From positions 1 to 64,000 of the forward strand of contig NZ_CANMKO010000016.1 in the NCBI RefSeq assembly GCF_947498515.1: a DNA stretch of 64,000 nucleotides. Reading direction: 5' to 3'. The position numbers were made by a program, and so were the translations under genes. Under the pieces are notes generated by a model. It was given only the letters and a program-made list of their open reading frames with translations, had not been told where the DNA came from and searched no databases. Below, one piece after another: positions 17,702 to 26,552 of this stretch (the stretch's first letter is position 1; the number at the start of each line of letters is the position of its first letter). Source of the stretch: an uncultured Pelagimonas sp. (GTDB taxonomy: Bacteria; Pseudomonadota; Alphaproteobacteria; Rhodobacterales; Rhodobacteraceae).

Positions 17702-18747
17702 CCGTTTCTTCTCTCAAATGCGGCTTGGAATACCTCTGCATGTCGGCGGGCGACATTGTCCCAAGTGGTGTCCTCTTGGAGCTCAGGCCGGCTACGGCCG
17801 GCGGCGAGGCCGGTCAGGATCGCGGCCCCCAATGGGGCAGGGGTGGTATCTTTGGCAAAGATTGCGCCGCGCGCGCCCTCGCTCCCCGCCACCTGCGGGA
17901 CCACAACCGGCAGGCCGTAATCTTGGGCAAGGGTGACCGTCCCGGAGGTCAAGCTATTTTCAAATGGCAAAACCAGCACATCCGCCGCCGCCAACAAAAG
18001 CGTCAATTCATCATCGCGGATATAGCGCAGCTCCAAGCGGGTTTGTGGTGTCGCCTCGGCCTGGCTGCGGATTTCTTCGCCATAAGCGTCATCCGTGACA
18101 CTCCCCGCCACCACCAAAAGCCCATCTTTGCGCTGATCTCCCAGCGCCTCCCAGGCCGAGAGCAGATTTGGAACCCCTTTATAGGGTCGGATCATACCAA
18201 AAAAGAGCACCACAGGCCGGTCGGGCGCGATGTCGAGCGCCGCGCGGGCCCCAGCCCGATCAGGCAAGGCTCCATAAGCACTCCGAAACGACCCATGTGG
18301 GATGATATCAATCTTGTCTTCGTCCGCCCCCAGTGTCTCAATAACCGCCTCACGTGCCGCGGGACTATGCACAATCAGGCGATCCGCGAGCTTGGCCAAC
18401 CGCGATGAAAACCACCGTTCAAGCCGTGGCGTTGGCGTATCGTGGGTGACAAGATTATGCACCGTCCACACCACGGGAATGCCGCGCATCTGTACCAGCT
18501 TCAAATCACTCAACGTCCGAAGACAATATGCCGTGCGTAAAAACGTGCGATCACTGCGCAAATAGTGGCTCGGCCAATGCAAGTGCAGCAGGTCCGGCTT
18601 TTGGGTTCTAATCGCTCGGGACAGAGGTAAAACCCGGCGATAGCCTTGTAAAAACGTCATCGACAGGCCCAAAGGCGCGGCCGCATCCGCCAGAAGCTGC
18701 TGATAGGGGTTGATGGATCGACCATCCGGGGCAACCAAAACCTGCAT
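17698..18747 (-). CDS. Glycosyltransferase family 4
   Basis: The 349-residue GT-B protein begins MQVLVAPDGRSINPYQQLL, with the acceptor-domain segment DLLHLHWPSHYL and the donor domain opening VVLFFGMIRPYKGVPNLL. The usual first glutamate of the E-x7-E motif is replaced in the region LPFENSLTSGTVTLAQDYG, as in GT4 subgroups related to mannosyl- and glucuronosyltransferases. The ATG directly follows the TAA of the gene upstream with no gap. Confidence 0.85.
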   Translation of the reverse strand: MQVLVAPDGRSINPYQQLLADAAAPLGLSMTFLQGYRRVLPLSRAIRTQKPDLLHLHWPSHYLRSDRTFLRTAYCLRTLSDLKLVQMRGIPVVWTVHNLVTHDTPTPRLERWFSSRLAKLADRLIVHSPAAREAVIETLGADEDKIDIIPHGSFRSAYGALPDRAGARAALDIAPDRPVVLFFGMIRPYKGVPNLLSAWEALGDQRKDGLLVVAGSVTDDAYGEEIRSQAEATPQTRLELRYIRDDELTLLLAAADVLVLPFENSLTSGTVTLAQDYGLPVVVPQVAGSEGARGAIFAKDTTPAPLGAAILTGLAAGRSRPELQEDTTWDNVARRHAEVFQAAFERRNG

Positions 18748-19638
18748 TTAATTGGCCAGTAAGGTTTTTTTGAGCTTGCGCATACCTTCGGTATACATCT
18801 GGTTGCGCACTGCTCCGACATAGTGGCGAAACGGTTTATCCCCCACGTCGCCGGTCAATGTCACACGATATTCTTCTGGCAAAAGAGCCGCCCCAAAACG
18901 GGTCGACAGCAGGGCCTGAACTGTTTGTTCAAACCGCCACCGATGCCCATCCGCCACGCCTGGGACCCCCAGAAACTCTTCTACGAGATCAAGGGACAGG
19001 CTATCGCGGTGCATCAGACCAAAGCCGGAATTGATCTCTGGAAGAATGGGCACGCCCTGTTTGGCCAGCGCTTCGGGAGAGGTAGAATAGGCGGTTTCCA
19101 CATCGGGATTAAAGACATTCACCCGCGGTGCATCCTCTTCGAAATAGTCCAAAAAAGCCTGCGGAGGAGCAAAGAACAGCAAATCGCTGTCAAACATGAT
19201 CAGCCGATCAGATTGCAGATAATGCGGGAAATCGAAAATCTTTTTTGAGATCACCCGGTTTTCCCGAATGTCGAGACAGCGCGGATAATCCGCCAGAGCC
19301 GCGAGCACTGCGGGTCGGGCCTCCTCATCTCCAATGATGCGCGCATCCGGAAATTGCTGGGCCAAGGCCTGTTGCAAATCCGGCGTCAAAGACGGGTCAC
19401 CATGGATCACAAGGGCAAAGCGATAGGGCACCTGGGCATAAAAGCTTTTGAGCGCCCACACCGTGTTGATCCAGTCATGGGCCGACGTGAGCACATGAAT
19501 TTCGGCACGGTCATCGGTTGTTCCGCTTAGCGGTGCGCTTTTGAGAATCTGATGGCGTAGGATGTCGCGCGCATAGACAAGATCGGGCCGGTAATGCGGC
19601 AAGTGGCGAATTTTCATCAAGATGCGACCGAGCATCAT
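18748..19638 (-). CDS. Glycosyltransferase-like protein with DxD motif (paralogue of 8904-9851)
   Basis: The first ATG (19638) has an AAAGGA ribosome binding site 5 nt upstream. The 296-residue product carries IHVLTSAHDWINTVWALKSF, then RLIMFDSDLLFFAPP with a DSD metal-binding type motif, EINSGFGLMHRD and a C-terminal YVGAVRNQMYTEGMRKLKK. These landmarks run in the same order as in the protein at 8904-9851. GT-A type transfer is inferred from them; no catalytic role is shown. It sits between two GT4 genes. Family assignment by a profile search would settle whether both belong to a known CAZy family. Confidence 0.6.
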   Translation of the reverse strand: MMLGRILMKIRHLPHYRPDLVYARDILRHQILKSAPLSGTTDDRAEIHVLTSAHDWINTVWALKSFYAQVPYRFALVIHGDPSLTPDLQQALAQQFPDARIIGDEEARPAVLAALADYPRCLDIRENRVISKKIFDFPHYLQSDRLIMFDSDLLFFAPPQAFLDYFEEDAPRVNVFNPDVETAYSTSPEALAKQGVPILPEINSGFGLMHRDSLSLDLVEEFLGVPGVADGHRWRFEQTVQALLSTRFGAALLPEEYRVTLTGDVGDKPFRHYVGAVRNQMYTEGMRKLKKTLLAN

Positions 19639-19665
19639 GTCATCCTTTGTTTTAAAGTGCTTTGA

Positions 19666-20925
19666 TCAGGCCGCATTTGGCGTCTTATCTGCCAAAGCCT
19701 GATCATAAATTGCGAGATATTCATCGACAAAACGCTCGGGGTTATGCTTTTGCGCCGTGGCCAACGCACCCTGGCGCAACTGTGCCATGAGCGCGGGTTG
19801 ATCAATCAAACGGCGTGTCGCCGCGGCCAAAGCTTCGGGCGCATCGGGCGGGATCAACAAGCCTGACTGCTCATGCTGTACAATCTCGGGCACTCCACCC
19901 ACCGCCGCCGCAATCACCGGTGTACCGGCCCCAAAGGCTTCGAGACTAACCATCGAGCTGGTATCGGCGCGGGACGGGTGCCACACGACATCTGCGGCAT
20001 TGTAATAGTCACGTAATAGGGCGACATCTGCGACATGTTTGGGGGGCAACCCTTTAAATTCATTCAAAATATTGGCCATCTCGCCATTGGGGGCGACAAT
20101 GCCGGTTGGCAACAAAAAGAGCCGCTCGGCATCTGGCCAATCGTTTTGAATCTGGCGCGCCGCGGCCACCGAAATATCAAGCCCCTTACGCGTGTCTTCG
20201 GTCTTGCCTGACACGGATAACATAACCGCCAAGGCATTTTCCGGGATGCCCAACCGCTTGCGGGCCGCCCCGCGATCAACCGGATGATAATCAGGGGTCC
20301 AAGACGGGTTTTGTACCGTGTGCCGAGGCTGACTTGCCATCACGCTTTGCGCAATTTGGGTGGTGGTCCAGTCACTGACCCCAACGGCGTGAAAGGCCAT
20401 CCGCTTGTAGAGGAACCGTTTGATCCTCAAGATTTCGGCGCTGGCATCGCGGTGCTGATAAATCAACGGCCAAGTCCCGAATTGCGGACATGCTCCGCAT
20501 CCGTGCGTCCAGCGATCACAGTCATAGGAAAAGACACAGTTCCCGGTCAGCGGCGCCATGGAATGCACCGTCCAAACCGTCGGTATGCGCAAGCGGCGAA
20601 ACACATCCCACAGGCTCATGGGGGGCACGTTATGCAGATGCACCAGATCATATCGCGCCAGACGGTCCGGATCGAGCGCCACCCGACCATTCAAAGAGCT
20701 CAACTGCAACGCCCCATAGGCCAGCCGATACTGCAACCGGCGCATCACAGTGCCGGGCTGCTTTGTCTGTTGGGGCAACTCTTCGACAAAATCCGCGTCT
20801 GAAGATTTCTGCTGAACCAACATATCCGCTTCGATCCCGCGCCCGCGCAAACCTTGGGCCAGATAAAAAGCGACCTTTGCAGCGCCACCGCGCCAATCAG
20901 AGTCTGATATGATCAGGACCCGCAT
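19666..20925 (-). CDS. Glycosyltransferase family 4 (WcaC/WbuB-like)
   Basis: The start is ATG 20925 (MRVLIISDSDWRGGAAKVAF), sharing one base with the TGA of the upstream gene (TGATG). The 419-residue protein has the segment TVWTVHSMAPLTGNCVFSYDC, then a Cys-rich stretch CDRWTHGCGACPQFG. That combination is typical of GT4 enzymes similar to colanic-acid WcaC. The donor domain has the E-x7-E-like region SRADTSSMVSLEAFGAG. The Cys cluster is a family feature of unknown role. Confidence 0.88.
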   Translation of the reverse strand: MRVLIISDSDWRGGAAKVAFYLAQGLRGRGIEADMLVQQKSSDADFVEELPQQTKQPGTVMRRLQYRLAYGALQLSSLNGRVALDPDRLARYDLVHLHNVPPMSLWDVFRRLRIPTVWTVHSMAPLTGNCVFSYDCDRWTHGCGACPQFGTWPLIYQHRDASAEILRIKRFLYKRMAFHAVGVSDWTTTQIAQSVMASQPRHTVQNPSWTPDYHPVDRGAARKRLGIPENALAVMLSVSGKTEDTRKGLDISVAAARQIQNDWPDAERLFLLPTGIVAPNGEMANILNEFKGLPPKHVADVALLRDYYNAADVVWHPSRADTSSMVSLEAFGAGTPVIAAAVGGVPEIVQHEQSGLLIPPDAPEALAAATRRLIDQPALMAQLRQGALATAQKHNPERFVDEYLAIYDQALADKTPNAA

Positions 20926-21797
20926 CAGCCCGTAAAAATCCGACGCAGGGCTTGCTTGACCCGCGAACCCGCCTTGAAAATTCGAGGGTGCGTGTCCTTT
21001 GGGTTCCAAGGCAATGTCTTGTTCCAAATTTCCTTTTGCAACGGAAACGTATTGGACTCGATATCGGGAGGTAACACAGAGGAGAACAGCTCGTCCCAGT
21101 TCTCCCCGTATGTGCGGCGCAGATAGCTTGATGCGAATTTGCGAGCCCGGCGTTGGTATTCATGACGCGATATCTTCACCACCTTGCCATAGGTGCTTCC
21201 ACCGGGGGCATGATAGACCGTCGCCACATCGGAATAGGCGAGAAACCATCCTTTGCGGTAGACGTTATAGGCGAATTCCGTGCCCGCCCCCTGAGAGTAC
21301 CGGAATTTGGGGCTGCAATAGCCAACGTCGCGATACGCCTCGCCTCGCATCAGCATGGCCAGACCGTGGATTGTTGATGCCTTGTGCCAAACCCGTCCCG
21401 GCTTGGGATGGCAGCCCTCATAGTCATCGGCCTCAGGTTCACCCGGGCCAATTCCGGCCATACATGGGTCGCTTTGCAGCGCCTCCCACAGAAGGCGCAA
21501 TGTATCCTGACCATCGGGAAAGATAATGTCGTTACACACAAACCAATAGTGGTCCCATGTCGGACGCGCCTGATGGGCAAATTTCAACCCTTGATTAAAG
21601 GCGAAATAGCGCCCCCGATACGAACGGTCGCGAAAATAATGGGTTTTGTATTTCGACTGTCCCTCTGGCTTGCTGCCTGCCTCAACAACAAAAATCTCAA
21701 CATCCAGCCCGGCACCCATCGTTTTGAGTTGTTCCACAACTGCATCTGTCAGGTCAGGCCGATCGCGGTTCATGACAATGACGGCAACACTATCCAT
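20925..21797 (-). CDS. Glycosyltransferase family 2-like protein
   Basis: The start is placed at ATG 21797 (MDSVAVIVMNRDRPDLTDAV), which overlaps the upstream gene by 8 nt; the longer frame to 21959 is antisense to that gene. The 290-residue product resembles GT2 enzymes: a Rossmann-like start, VEIFVVEAGS, and HYWFVCNDIIFPDG, where ND replaces the usual DxD pair. GTEFAYNVYRKGWFLAY fits the acidic-base segment. Because the metal motif departs from the standard, catalytic activity is less certain than for the other GT2 genes here. Confidence 0.75.
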   Translation of the reverse strand: MDSVAVIVMNRDRPDLTDAVVEQLKTMGAGLDVEIFVVEAGSKPEGQSKYKTHYFRDRSYRGRYFAFNQGLKFAHQARPTWDHYWFVCNDIIFPDGQDTLRLLWEALQSDPCMAGIGPGEPEADDYEGCHPKPGRVWHKASTIHGLAMLMRGEAYRDVGYCSPKFRYSQGAGTEFAYNVYRKGWFLAYSDVATVYHAPGGSTYGKVVKISRHEYQRRARKFASSYLRRTYGENWDELFSSVLPPDIESNTFPLQKEIWNKTLPWNPKDTHPRIFKAGSRVKQALRRIFTG

Positions 21798-22770
21798 CGG
21801 GGGCCTCAAATTGATCGTTAATATGCATATAGGGCCAATAAAGTGGGTCTTCGAAACGCAGGATCGCAGGATCATCTTGTGGCGCATTAAACCGGTTTTC
21901 GCCCACAAGGCGTTGCAAGCAGGTGGCCACAGTGTCCCATGCGCGGGCGCCCACCGCATTACCAGAAATCGCGATCAAGCGATCACCCAACCCCTGATCG
22001 GCAAACAAACGTGCCGTGAGCGTTGAGTCATCAATCAAGAAATCATACGCCGCCCCGTCAAACCCAGGAGAAAGAGCCCAAGGCGTTTTGGCCATCAGTG
22101 AGAAAGGCCGCGCCGCATGCGCACCTTCCGACATCGCCCAGATTTCGCTATCTGGCTGGTTGGTATGGGCGGCCTCAATCGCTCGGGCGGCCAGATCCTC
22201 GGCGCAAAAAACCGCATCCTCAAAAAGATCAGCCAAGATCGGCAACCGTTCAAACAAATAGGCCACCCGCACCCGCGCACTTGCCGTTGCCAAGACCAGA
22301 TGCGCGCCGCGTTCTTTCAGAGCCCATAACAGCGACAGCAAAGGCCGGTTGGGGGCCACAATGACACGCGGGTTATGCATGTAGGGATGGGATTGTTTTC
22401 GGATTGTATCATAGCGTGCCCGCCCACGCAGGCGCCGAAGAAGCCCCCGCACATCACCCCGCATGTCGTCGTATTTATACCCCGGCGAAATATCACGTCC
22501 CTGATACCCACCAAGAGCCCAAAGGTCGGGGCAGGTATGACTGTTGTGTAAAATCGTATCATCAAGATCGACCGCCAGTCGCACCCCAGACACCGAGCCG
22601 GCCAGAGAGGACCCGGTAAAGATCGGATCCAAACCCTGCTCAAGCTTGCTACGCACCAAGAGATCAGCCGGGGGGGCAACCATCTCTGGGTTGCGCAATT
22701 GCGCCAAGCGCGCCTCAGACCGAGACGTGACCTGTGGCAAACACACAGTCATATGGTCAAATTTCGACAT
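21790..22770 (-). CDS. HAD-superfamily-like protein of unknown substrate
   Basis: ATG 22770 begins one base after the stop of the GT2 gene upstream and gives 326 residues; an earlier ATG at 22800 is possible. Three HAD landmarks are in order: VRLAVDLDDTIL (nucleophile Asp, motif I), LVLATASARVRV (motif II) and YDFLIDDSTLTA (motif IV acidic pair). The first 60 residues precede the core and are not recognised. HAD enzymes are phosphatases or phosphotransferases, so it could dephosphorylate a sugar phosphate or lipid intermediate. A role in capsule maturation is inferred only from its place between two GT2 genes. Confidence 0.6.
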   Translation of the reverse strand: MSKFDHMTVCLPQVTSRSEARLAQLRNPEMVAPPADLLVRSKLEQGLDPIFTGSSLAGSVSGVRLAVDLDDTILHNSHTCPDLWALGGYQGRDISPGYKYDDMRGDVRGLLRRLRGRARYDTIRKQSHPYMHNPRVIVAPNRPLLSLLWALKERGAHLVLATASARVRVAYLFERLPILADLFEDAVFCAEDLAARAIEAAHTNQPDSEIWAMSEGAHAARPFSLMAKTPWALSPGFDGAAYDFLIDDSTLTARLFADQGLGDRLIAISGNAVGARAWDTVATCLQRLVGENRFNAPQDDPAILRFEDPLYWPYMHINDQFEAPDG

Positions 22771-22771
22771 C

Positions 22772-23650
22772 TCAATTTTCGGATCGCACCCGTGGGCCAT
22801 TAAAGAACACCGATAGTGTTTTGCTTGGCATCATTTGCATCGGCACATGACAGAGCCGAAAGGCGAGCGAATAAAGAGGCTTGGGAAGGCCTTCAAAGTG
22901 CCGGGCAAGTCGGGAAATTTCCAGACAGACAAACATCAAGCTATTATAGCAAAACCAACCACCATAACGGCGGCTGACCCCAACAATTTCGCGGTCACGC
23001 TTGGCCGTAAACTGGTTTCTGCCCGTATAGGTTTTGGCCTCTTCGTGGTGGCGCAGACAGGCAACATTGCCCGGACGGTAGTGCAATTCCGCCACCTGGT
23101 TCATACGAATGAACAGCTCCCAATCCATCGTCCAATTGTTGCTTTCATCGATATGCGCCCCGGATTTTTCCCAAAGCGAGCGCCGCCAGAAAGAGGTGGT
23201 TGAAAAGACGTAATTGTAATTGTGGAAGGTGTTCCGATCGAGCACTGGCCCCGATTTGATATCGCACACCCAGTTGCTATCACCATCAATGATGGCCCCG
23301 TCTCCGTATAAGAATGCGCAGTCTCTATGCTGCTCAAAGAAATCCGCAGCGCGCTTAAAGGCCCCGGGCAGATAGATGTCATCCGAGCATATCCACGCCA
23401 TGACATCACCGGTGGTCAGGGCAAACCCTTTGTTGAGTGCGTTGCTTTGCCCCTCATCTGGTTCGCTGACGAAATAGGCGATCTTGTCGCCATATGACTG
23501 CACGACCTCTACGGTATTATCCGTGCTGCCACCGTCGATAACAATGATCTCGGTGTTGGGGTAATCCTGCGCCAGAATTGAATCGATGGTCTCGCCTATG
23601 AAGCGACCGTAATTATAGCTGGGGATGACAATACTGATCTTAATAGTCAT
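22772..23650 (-). CDS. Glycosyltransferase family 2
   Basis: The ATG at 23650 is preferred: AAGGGG lies 7 nt upstream of it, too close to the alternative ATG at 23656. The 292-residue GT-A enzyme starts MTIKISIVIPSYNYGRFIGE and has TEIIVIDGGSTDNT and WICSDDIYLPGA (metal site). It also has NNWTMDWELFIRMNQV (acidic base region), a pattern common in transferases of capsule and O-antigen clusters that use UDP- or dTDP-sugars. The HAD-like gene follows almost without gap. Confidence 0.9.
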   Translation of the reverse strand: MTIKISIVIPSYNYGRFIGETIDSILAQDYPNTEIIVIDGGSTDNTVEVVQSYGDKIAYFVSEPDEGQSNALNKGFALTTGDVMAWICSDDIYLPGAFKRAADFFEQHRDCAFLYGDGAIIDGDSNWVCDIKSGPVLDRNTFHNYNYVFSTTSFWRRSLWEKSGAHIDESNNWTMDWELFIRMNQVAELHYRPGNVACLRHHEEAKTYTGRNQFTAKRDREIVGVSRRYGGWFCYNSLMFVCLEISRLARHFEGLPKPLYSLAFRLCHVPMQMMPSKTLSVFFNGPRVRSEN

Positions 23651-23680
23651 CTGCATTCCCCTTTTTGCCAAGCTTCCCGG

Positions 23681-24307
23681 TCAAGACCAGATCACATTCT
23701 CGCGGATCGCCCGAGCAGGAACACCCCCGACAAGGCAGCCCGCTGGCACATCCCGTGTCACAACAGCCCCGGCGGCAATCACGGCCCCATCTCCGATCGT
23801 CACGCCCTTCAAAATCATTGCACGCTGACCGATCCAGACATTATCGCCAATCACAATAGGGGCCGTCATGGGGCCTTTGCCTTGCATAATGTGATTGTCA
23901 GAATCCCGGATCACCACTTGCGGGGCAATAAAAACGCGAGATCCAATTGTGATCTCACCAAAACACTCAATTGTTCCACCATAGTTCAAATACCCGTCAC
24001 CAATAGTCAGGGTTGCATCAGTGTAGACAGTCACCACATGGCCGGTGAAGACGCGAAACTCGCCCGTTACATTCAATGTCGCCCGTGCATCCATTTTGAA
24101 GATGGAGGGCAAGGGCGAGAAATTTGGCCATTCAGCCCCGAGATGCAATCGCCCTGTCGGTATTGCGATCTCCGCGCTCTTATCGCATCGCGACTTAACG
24201 CTGGGTTCAACGACCAACCCGCCTGTCCCGCTTACCAAAACCTTGCGGCGCAACATCATCCCCGCCCAACGGCGGCGCAATTTGGCTGTCAGCCGGAAAT
24301 CAGTCAT
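23681..24307 (-). CDS. Hexapeptide-repeat acetyltransferase (WbbJ/LbetaH family)
   Basis: Starting at ATG 24307 with GGAAG 7 nt upstream, the product is 208 residues. The beta-helix region runs from about residue 70 to 195 with VIRDSDNHIMQGKG as catalytic loop, and ends with a long run of hexapeptides and the GGVPARAIRENV terminus. It is a complete acetyl-CoA-dependent sugar O- or N-acetyltransferase. It follows wzt after a 100-nt AT-rich gap and precedes the GT2 gene by about 30 nt. Confidence 0.85.
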   Translation of the reverse strand: MTDFRLTAKLRRRWAGMMLRRKVLVSGTGGLVVEPSVKSRCDKSAEIAIPTGRLHLGAEWPNFSPLPSIFKMDARATLNVTGEFRVFTGHVVTVYTDATLTIGDGYLNYGGTIECFGEITIGSRVFIAPQVVIRDSDNHIMQGKGPMTAPIVIGDNVWIGQRAMILKGVTIGDGAVIAAGAVVTRDVPAGCLVGGVPARAIRENVIWS

Positions 24308-24407
24308 GAGGTCTTCCGAAAACAAACGCCACTTGCCTCAAAATAGAGGCGAGATGACTATAAAGTATTGATATTAAACACAAATATTAATAAGCTTTGC
24401 GCGTCCA
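24308..24407 (-). promoter_or_regulatory. AT-rich gap, possible internal promoter
   Basis: This 100-nt gap between wzt and the acetyltransferase gene is markedly richer in A and T than its surroundings. Reading on the minus strand it contains AATATTTGTGTTTAATATC and, further on, TTTATAGT, a possible -10 hexamer. It could be an internal promoter for the downstream transferases. No conserved -35 element at standard spacing was confirmed. Confidence 0.25.
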
Positions 24408-25670
24408 TTATTGGGACCAGCGGTGATTTACCAACACGGGGCCCATTTGGCGAAACTCACCGGTAACCTCGGTCCCGTAAAAATCGCCTTGCTCCACTTC
24501 GATAACCGCTGCACCGGGCACGTTGTGAAAGCGGGCTCCGGTGCGGTTCCCATCAAGATTGACCGTGAAGTTGATCAAATACCGCCCCGCCGCCAAAGGC
24601 AAACGGTCCAAAGCGATCCGGATTTCACCCTCGGGCGACGTCGACAAAACCTGATCAAAATCTCCAGAGCTCAAATGCAGCAGGCGATTGCCAAAAGCAT
24701 CCAACACGCCGATCCCCAAGGTGATCTCCGGCGTGCTTTCAACATCTGCGCGATAGCCAACCACCATCTCACAAGGGGTGCCGCTCACGGCGCTCCGTAT
24801 GGTGCCCAACGCGCTATCGAGGCGAAAGTCGGTAAAGGCGAACCCGTGTTTGCCGTCATCCGTAATCGCACTGGAACTGATATTTGTTTCGCCGGAATAG
24901 CGGGTCAGAACCTCGTCGATGGTACCCGTCATCACCAACTGGCCCTTTTGGAGCAGGATACCCGATTTACAAAGGCTGCGCAGCGACCCTTGGTTGTGGC
25001 TGACAATGATCACCGTGCGGCCTTCATTGGCGACCTGCTCCATCTTGCCCAGCGATTTACGCTGAAATTCCGCATCTCCAACCGCCAACACTTCGTCAAC
25101 GATCAGGATCTCGGGCTCAAGATGGGCTGCGACGGAAAACGCCAGACGCACCGACATGCCGCTCGAATAACGTTTGACCGGCGTATCGAGAAATTTTTCG
25201 ACGCCCGAAAAGGCGACGATCTCATCCATTTTGCTACGGATTTCGGCCCGGCTCATCCCGAGGATTGCGCCATTGAGAAAGATGTTCTCGCGCCCGGTTA
25301 GCTCCGGGTGAAATCCGGTGCCCACCTCAAGAAGACTGGCGACCCGGCCATGAATCTTGGCCTGGCCTGTTGTTGGATCGGTGATACGTGACAGCACCTT
25401 GAGCAGGGTCGATTTCCCGGCACCATTGCGGCCAACAATGCCAACGACATCCCCTTTGGGTATCTCGAAATCCACATCTTTGAGCGCCCAAAACTCTTCG
25501 ACCTCGGCGCCGGTCAGGATCTGCTTGCCCTGAAAGGTGCGTGTCATGTTGCGGCGGATGGTGGCCGCACTTTGCACGATTTGATCGCGCAGGGTGTTTG
25601 CACGTTCGACGTTGTGGCCAATCAGATATTTCTTGCCGAGTCCGCCAACCTTGATCGCAATATCACTCAT
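24408..25670 (-). CDS. wzt: ABC polysaccharide exporter ATPase with C-terminal domain (Wzt)
   Basis: It is the ATPase subunit that powers export of a finished lipid-linked polysaccharide across the inner membrane. Walker A GRNGAGKST is at residues 80-88, the signature YSSGMS near 168-173, Walker B EILIVDEVLAVGD at 187-199 and the switch His at 225. The 420-residue length far exceeds KpsT-type capsule ATPases (about 220) and leaves some 170 residues for a C-terminal beta-sandwich. In O-antigen Wzt proteins that domain recognises a terminal modification of the chain. The start overlaps the wzm stop (TGATG). Confidence 0.93.
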   Translation of the reverse strand: MSDIAIKVGGLGKKYLIGHNVERANTLRDQIVQSAATIRRNMTRTFQGKQILTGAEVEEFWALKDVDFEIPKGDVVGIVGRNGAGKSTLLKVLSRITDPTTGQAKIHGRVASLLEVGTGFHPELTGRENIFLNGAILGMSRAEIRSKMDEIVAFSGVEKFLDTPVKRYSSGMSVRLAFSVAAHLEPEILIVDEVLAVGDAEFQRKSLGKMEQVANEGRTVIIVSHNQGSLRSLCKSGILLQKGQLVMTGTIDEVLTRYSGETNISSSAITDDGKHGFAFTDFRLDSALGTIRSAVSGTPCEMVVGYRADVESTPEITLGIGVLDAFGNRLLHLSSGDFDQVLSTSPEGEIRIALDRLPLAAGRYLINFTVNLDGNRTGARFHNVPGAAVIEVEQGDFYGTEVTGEFRQMGPVLVNHRWSQ

Positions 25671-26515
25671 CAGATGTAATCCGCAAAACTGCGCTCGGCC
25701 TTACGGAAGGACCGGAAGCCAAGCCAAAGAAAGAATACCGTCACTGAAAGGCCCAAGGCGAAGCCCGGCCAATAGATGGCGGCCTCGCTCCCCAATAGGC
25801 ACCAGCGAAAGCCGTCAATAACCGAAACCGCCGGGTTGAGGTTATAGAGCAGGCGCCATTGCTCTGGCACCACCGAGCTGGAAAACCCAACGGGCGAAAT
25901 ATAAAGGCCAAATTGGATCAAGAAAGGCACCACAAAGCGGAAATCGCGATAGCGAACGTTCAACGAGGCCAAGAGCATCGCCGGCCCAAAGGCCACCGCC
26001 ACCGCATAGATCACAAAGAGTGGTAAGAAGATGATCTGCCAGCTGGGCATAAAAAGATACACGATCATCAAGATCACAAACACGCCAAAGGAAATGCAGA
26101 AATCCACCAGAGAGACTATCGAACTCGCCGCCGGAGTGATGAGGCGAGGGTAGTAAATCTTGCTGATCATGTTGGCATTGGCCACCAGGCTTTGTGAGGC
26201 ATCCCCCAGAACCGAGGCCACCAAAAACCAGGGCAACATACCCGCATAAACCATGATCGGGTAAGGCACATCACCAACACTAGGAAGGTTGGCAACCCGG
26301 CCAAAGATAAAGGTGAAAACGATCATCGCCAAAACCGGGCGCATAATGGCCCAGAGCGCGCCAAGAGCGCTTTGTTTGTAGCGTACAGACACATCCCGCC
26401 AAGCCAGCACGAAAAACAATTCGCGATAGTTCCACAGGTCGCCCCAATAATTCTTTTCTGATCGGCCCGGTTCTAAAACCAGTACACGGTCAGATTCATC
26501 AGAAGATATTGCCAT
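25670..26515 (-). CDS. wzm: ABC polysaccharide exporter permease (Wzm, ABC-2 type)
   Basis: It forms the transmembrane channel of the exporter with Wzt. ATG 26515 (MAISSDESDRVLVLEPGR) is preceded by AAGGTGATT and is chosen over the open frame to 26614. The 281-residue product has an amphipathic N-terminus containing LFFVLAWRDVSVRYKQS, a hallmark of the family, then about six membrane helices. Its C-terminus is FRKAERSFADYI. It is followed by wzt with a one-base overlap and preceded by the MarR-EPS regulator by 37 nt. Confidence 0.92.
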   Translation of the reverse strand: MAISSDESDRVLVLEPGRSEKNYWGDLWNYRELFFVLAWRDVSVRYKQSALGALWAIMRPVLAMIVFTFIFGRVANLPSVGDVPYPIMVYAGMLPWFLVASVLGDASQSLVANANMISKIYYPRLITPAASSIVSLVDFCISFGVFVILMIVYLFMPSWQIIFLPLFVIYAVAVAFGPAMLLASLNVRYRDFRFVVPFLIQFGLYISPVGFSSSVVPEQWRLLYNLNPAVSVIDGFRWCLLGSEAAIYWPGFALGLSVTVFFLWLGFRSFRKAERSFADYI

Positions 26516-26552
26516 AATCACCTTGTCAAAAGTCGCCAGACCCGACCCCGGT

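Noticed and set aside
24411-25301. 296-codon plus-strand frame opposite wzt
   Set aside because: Exact antisense of a strongly supported ATPase gene; its composition is that of a shadow frame of high-GC DNA.
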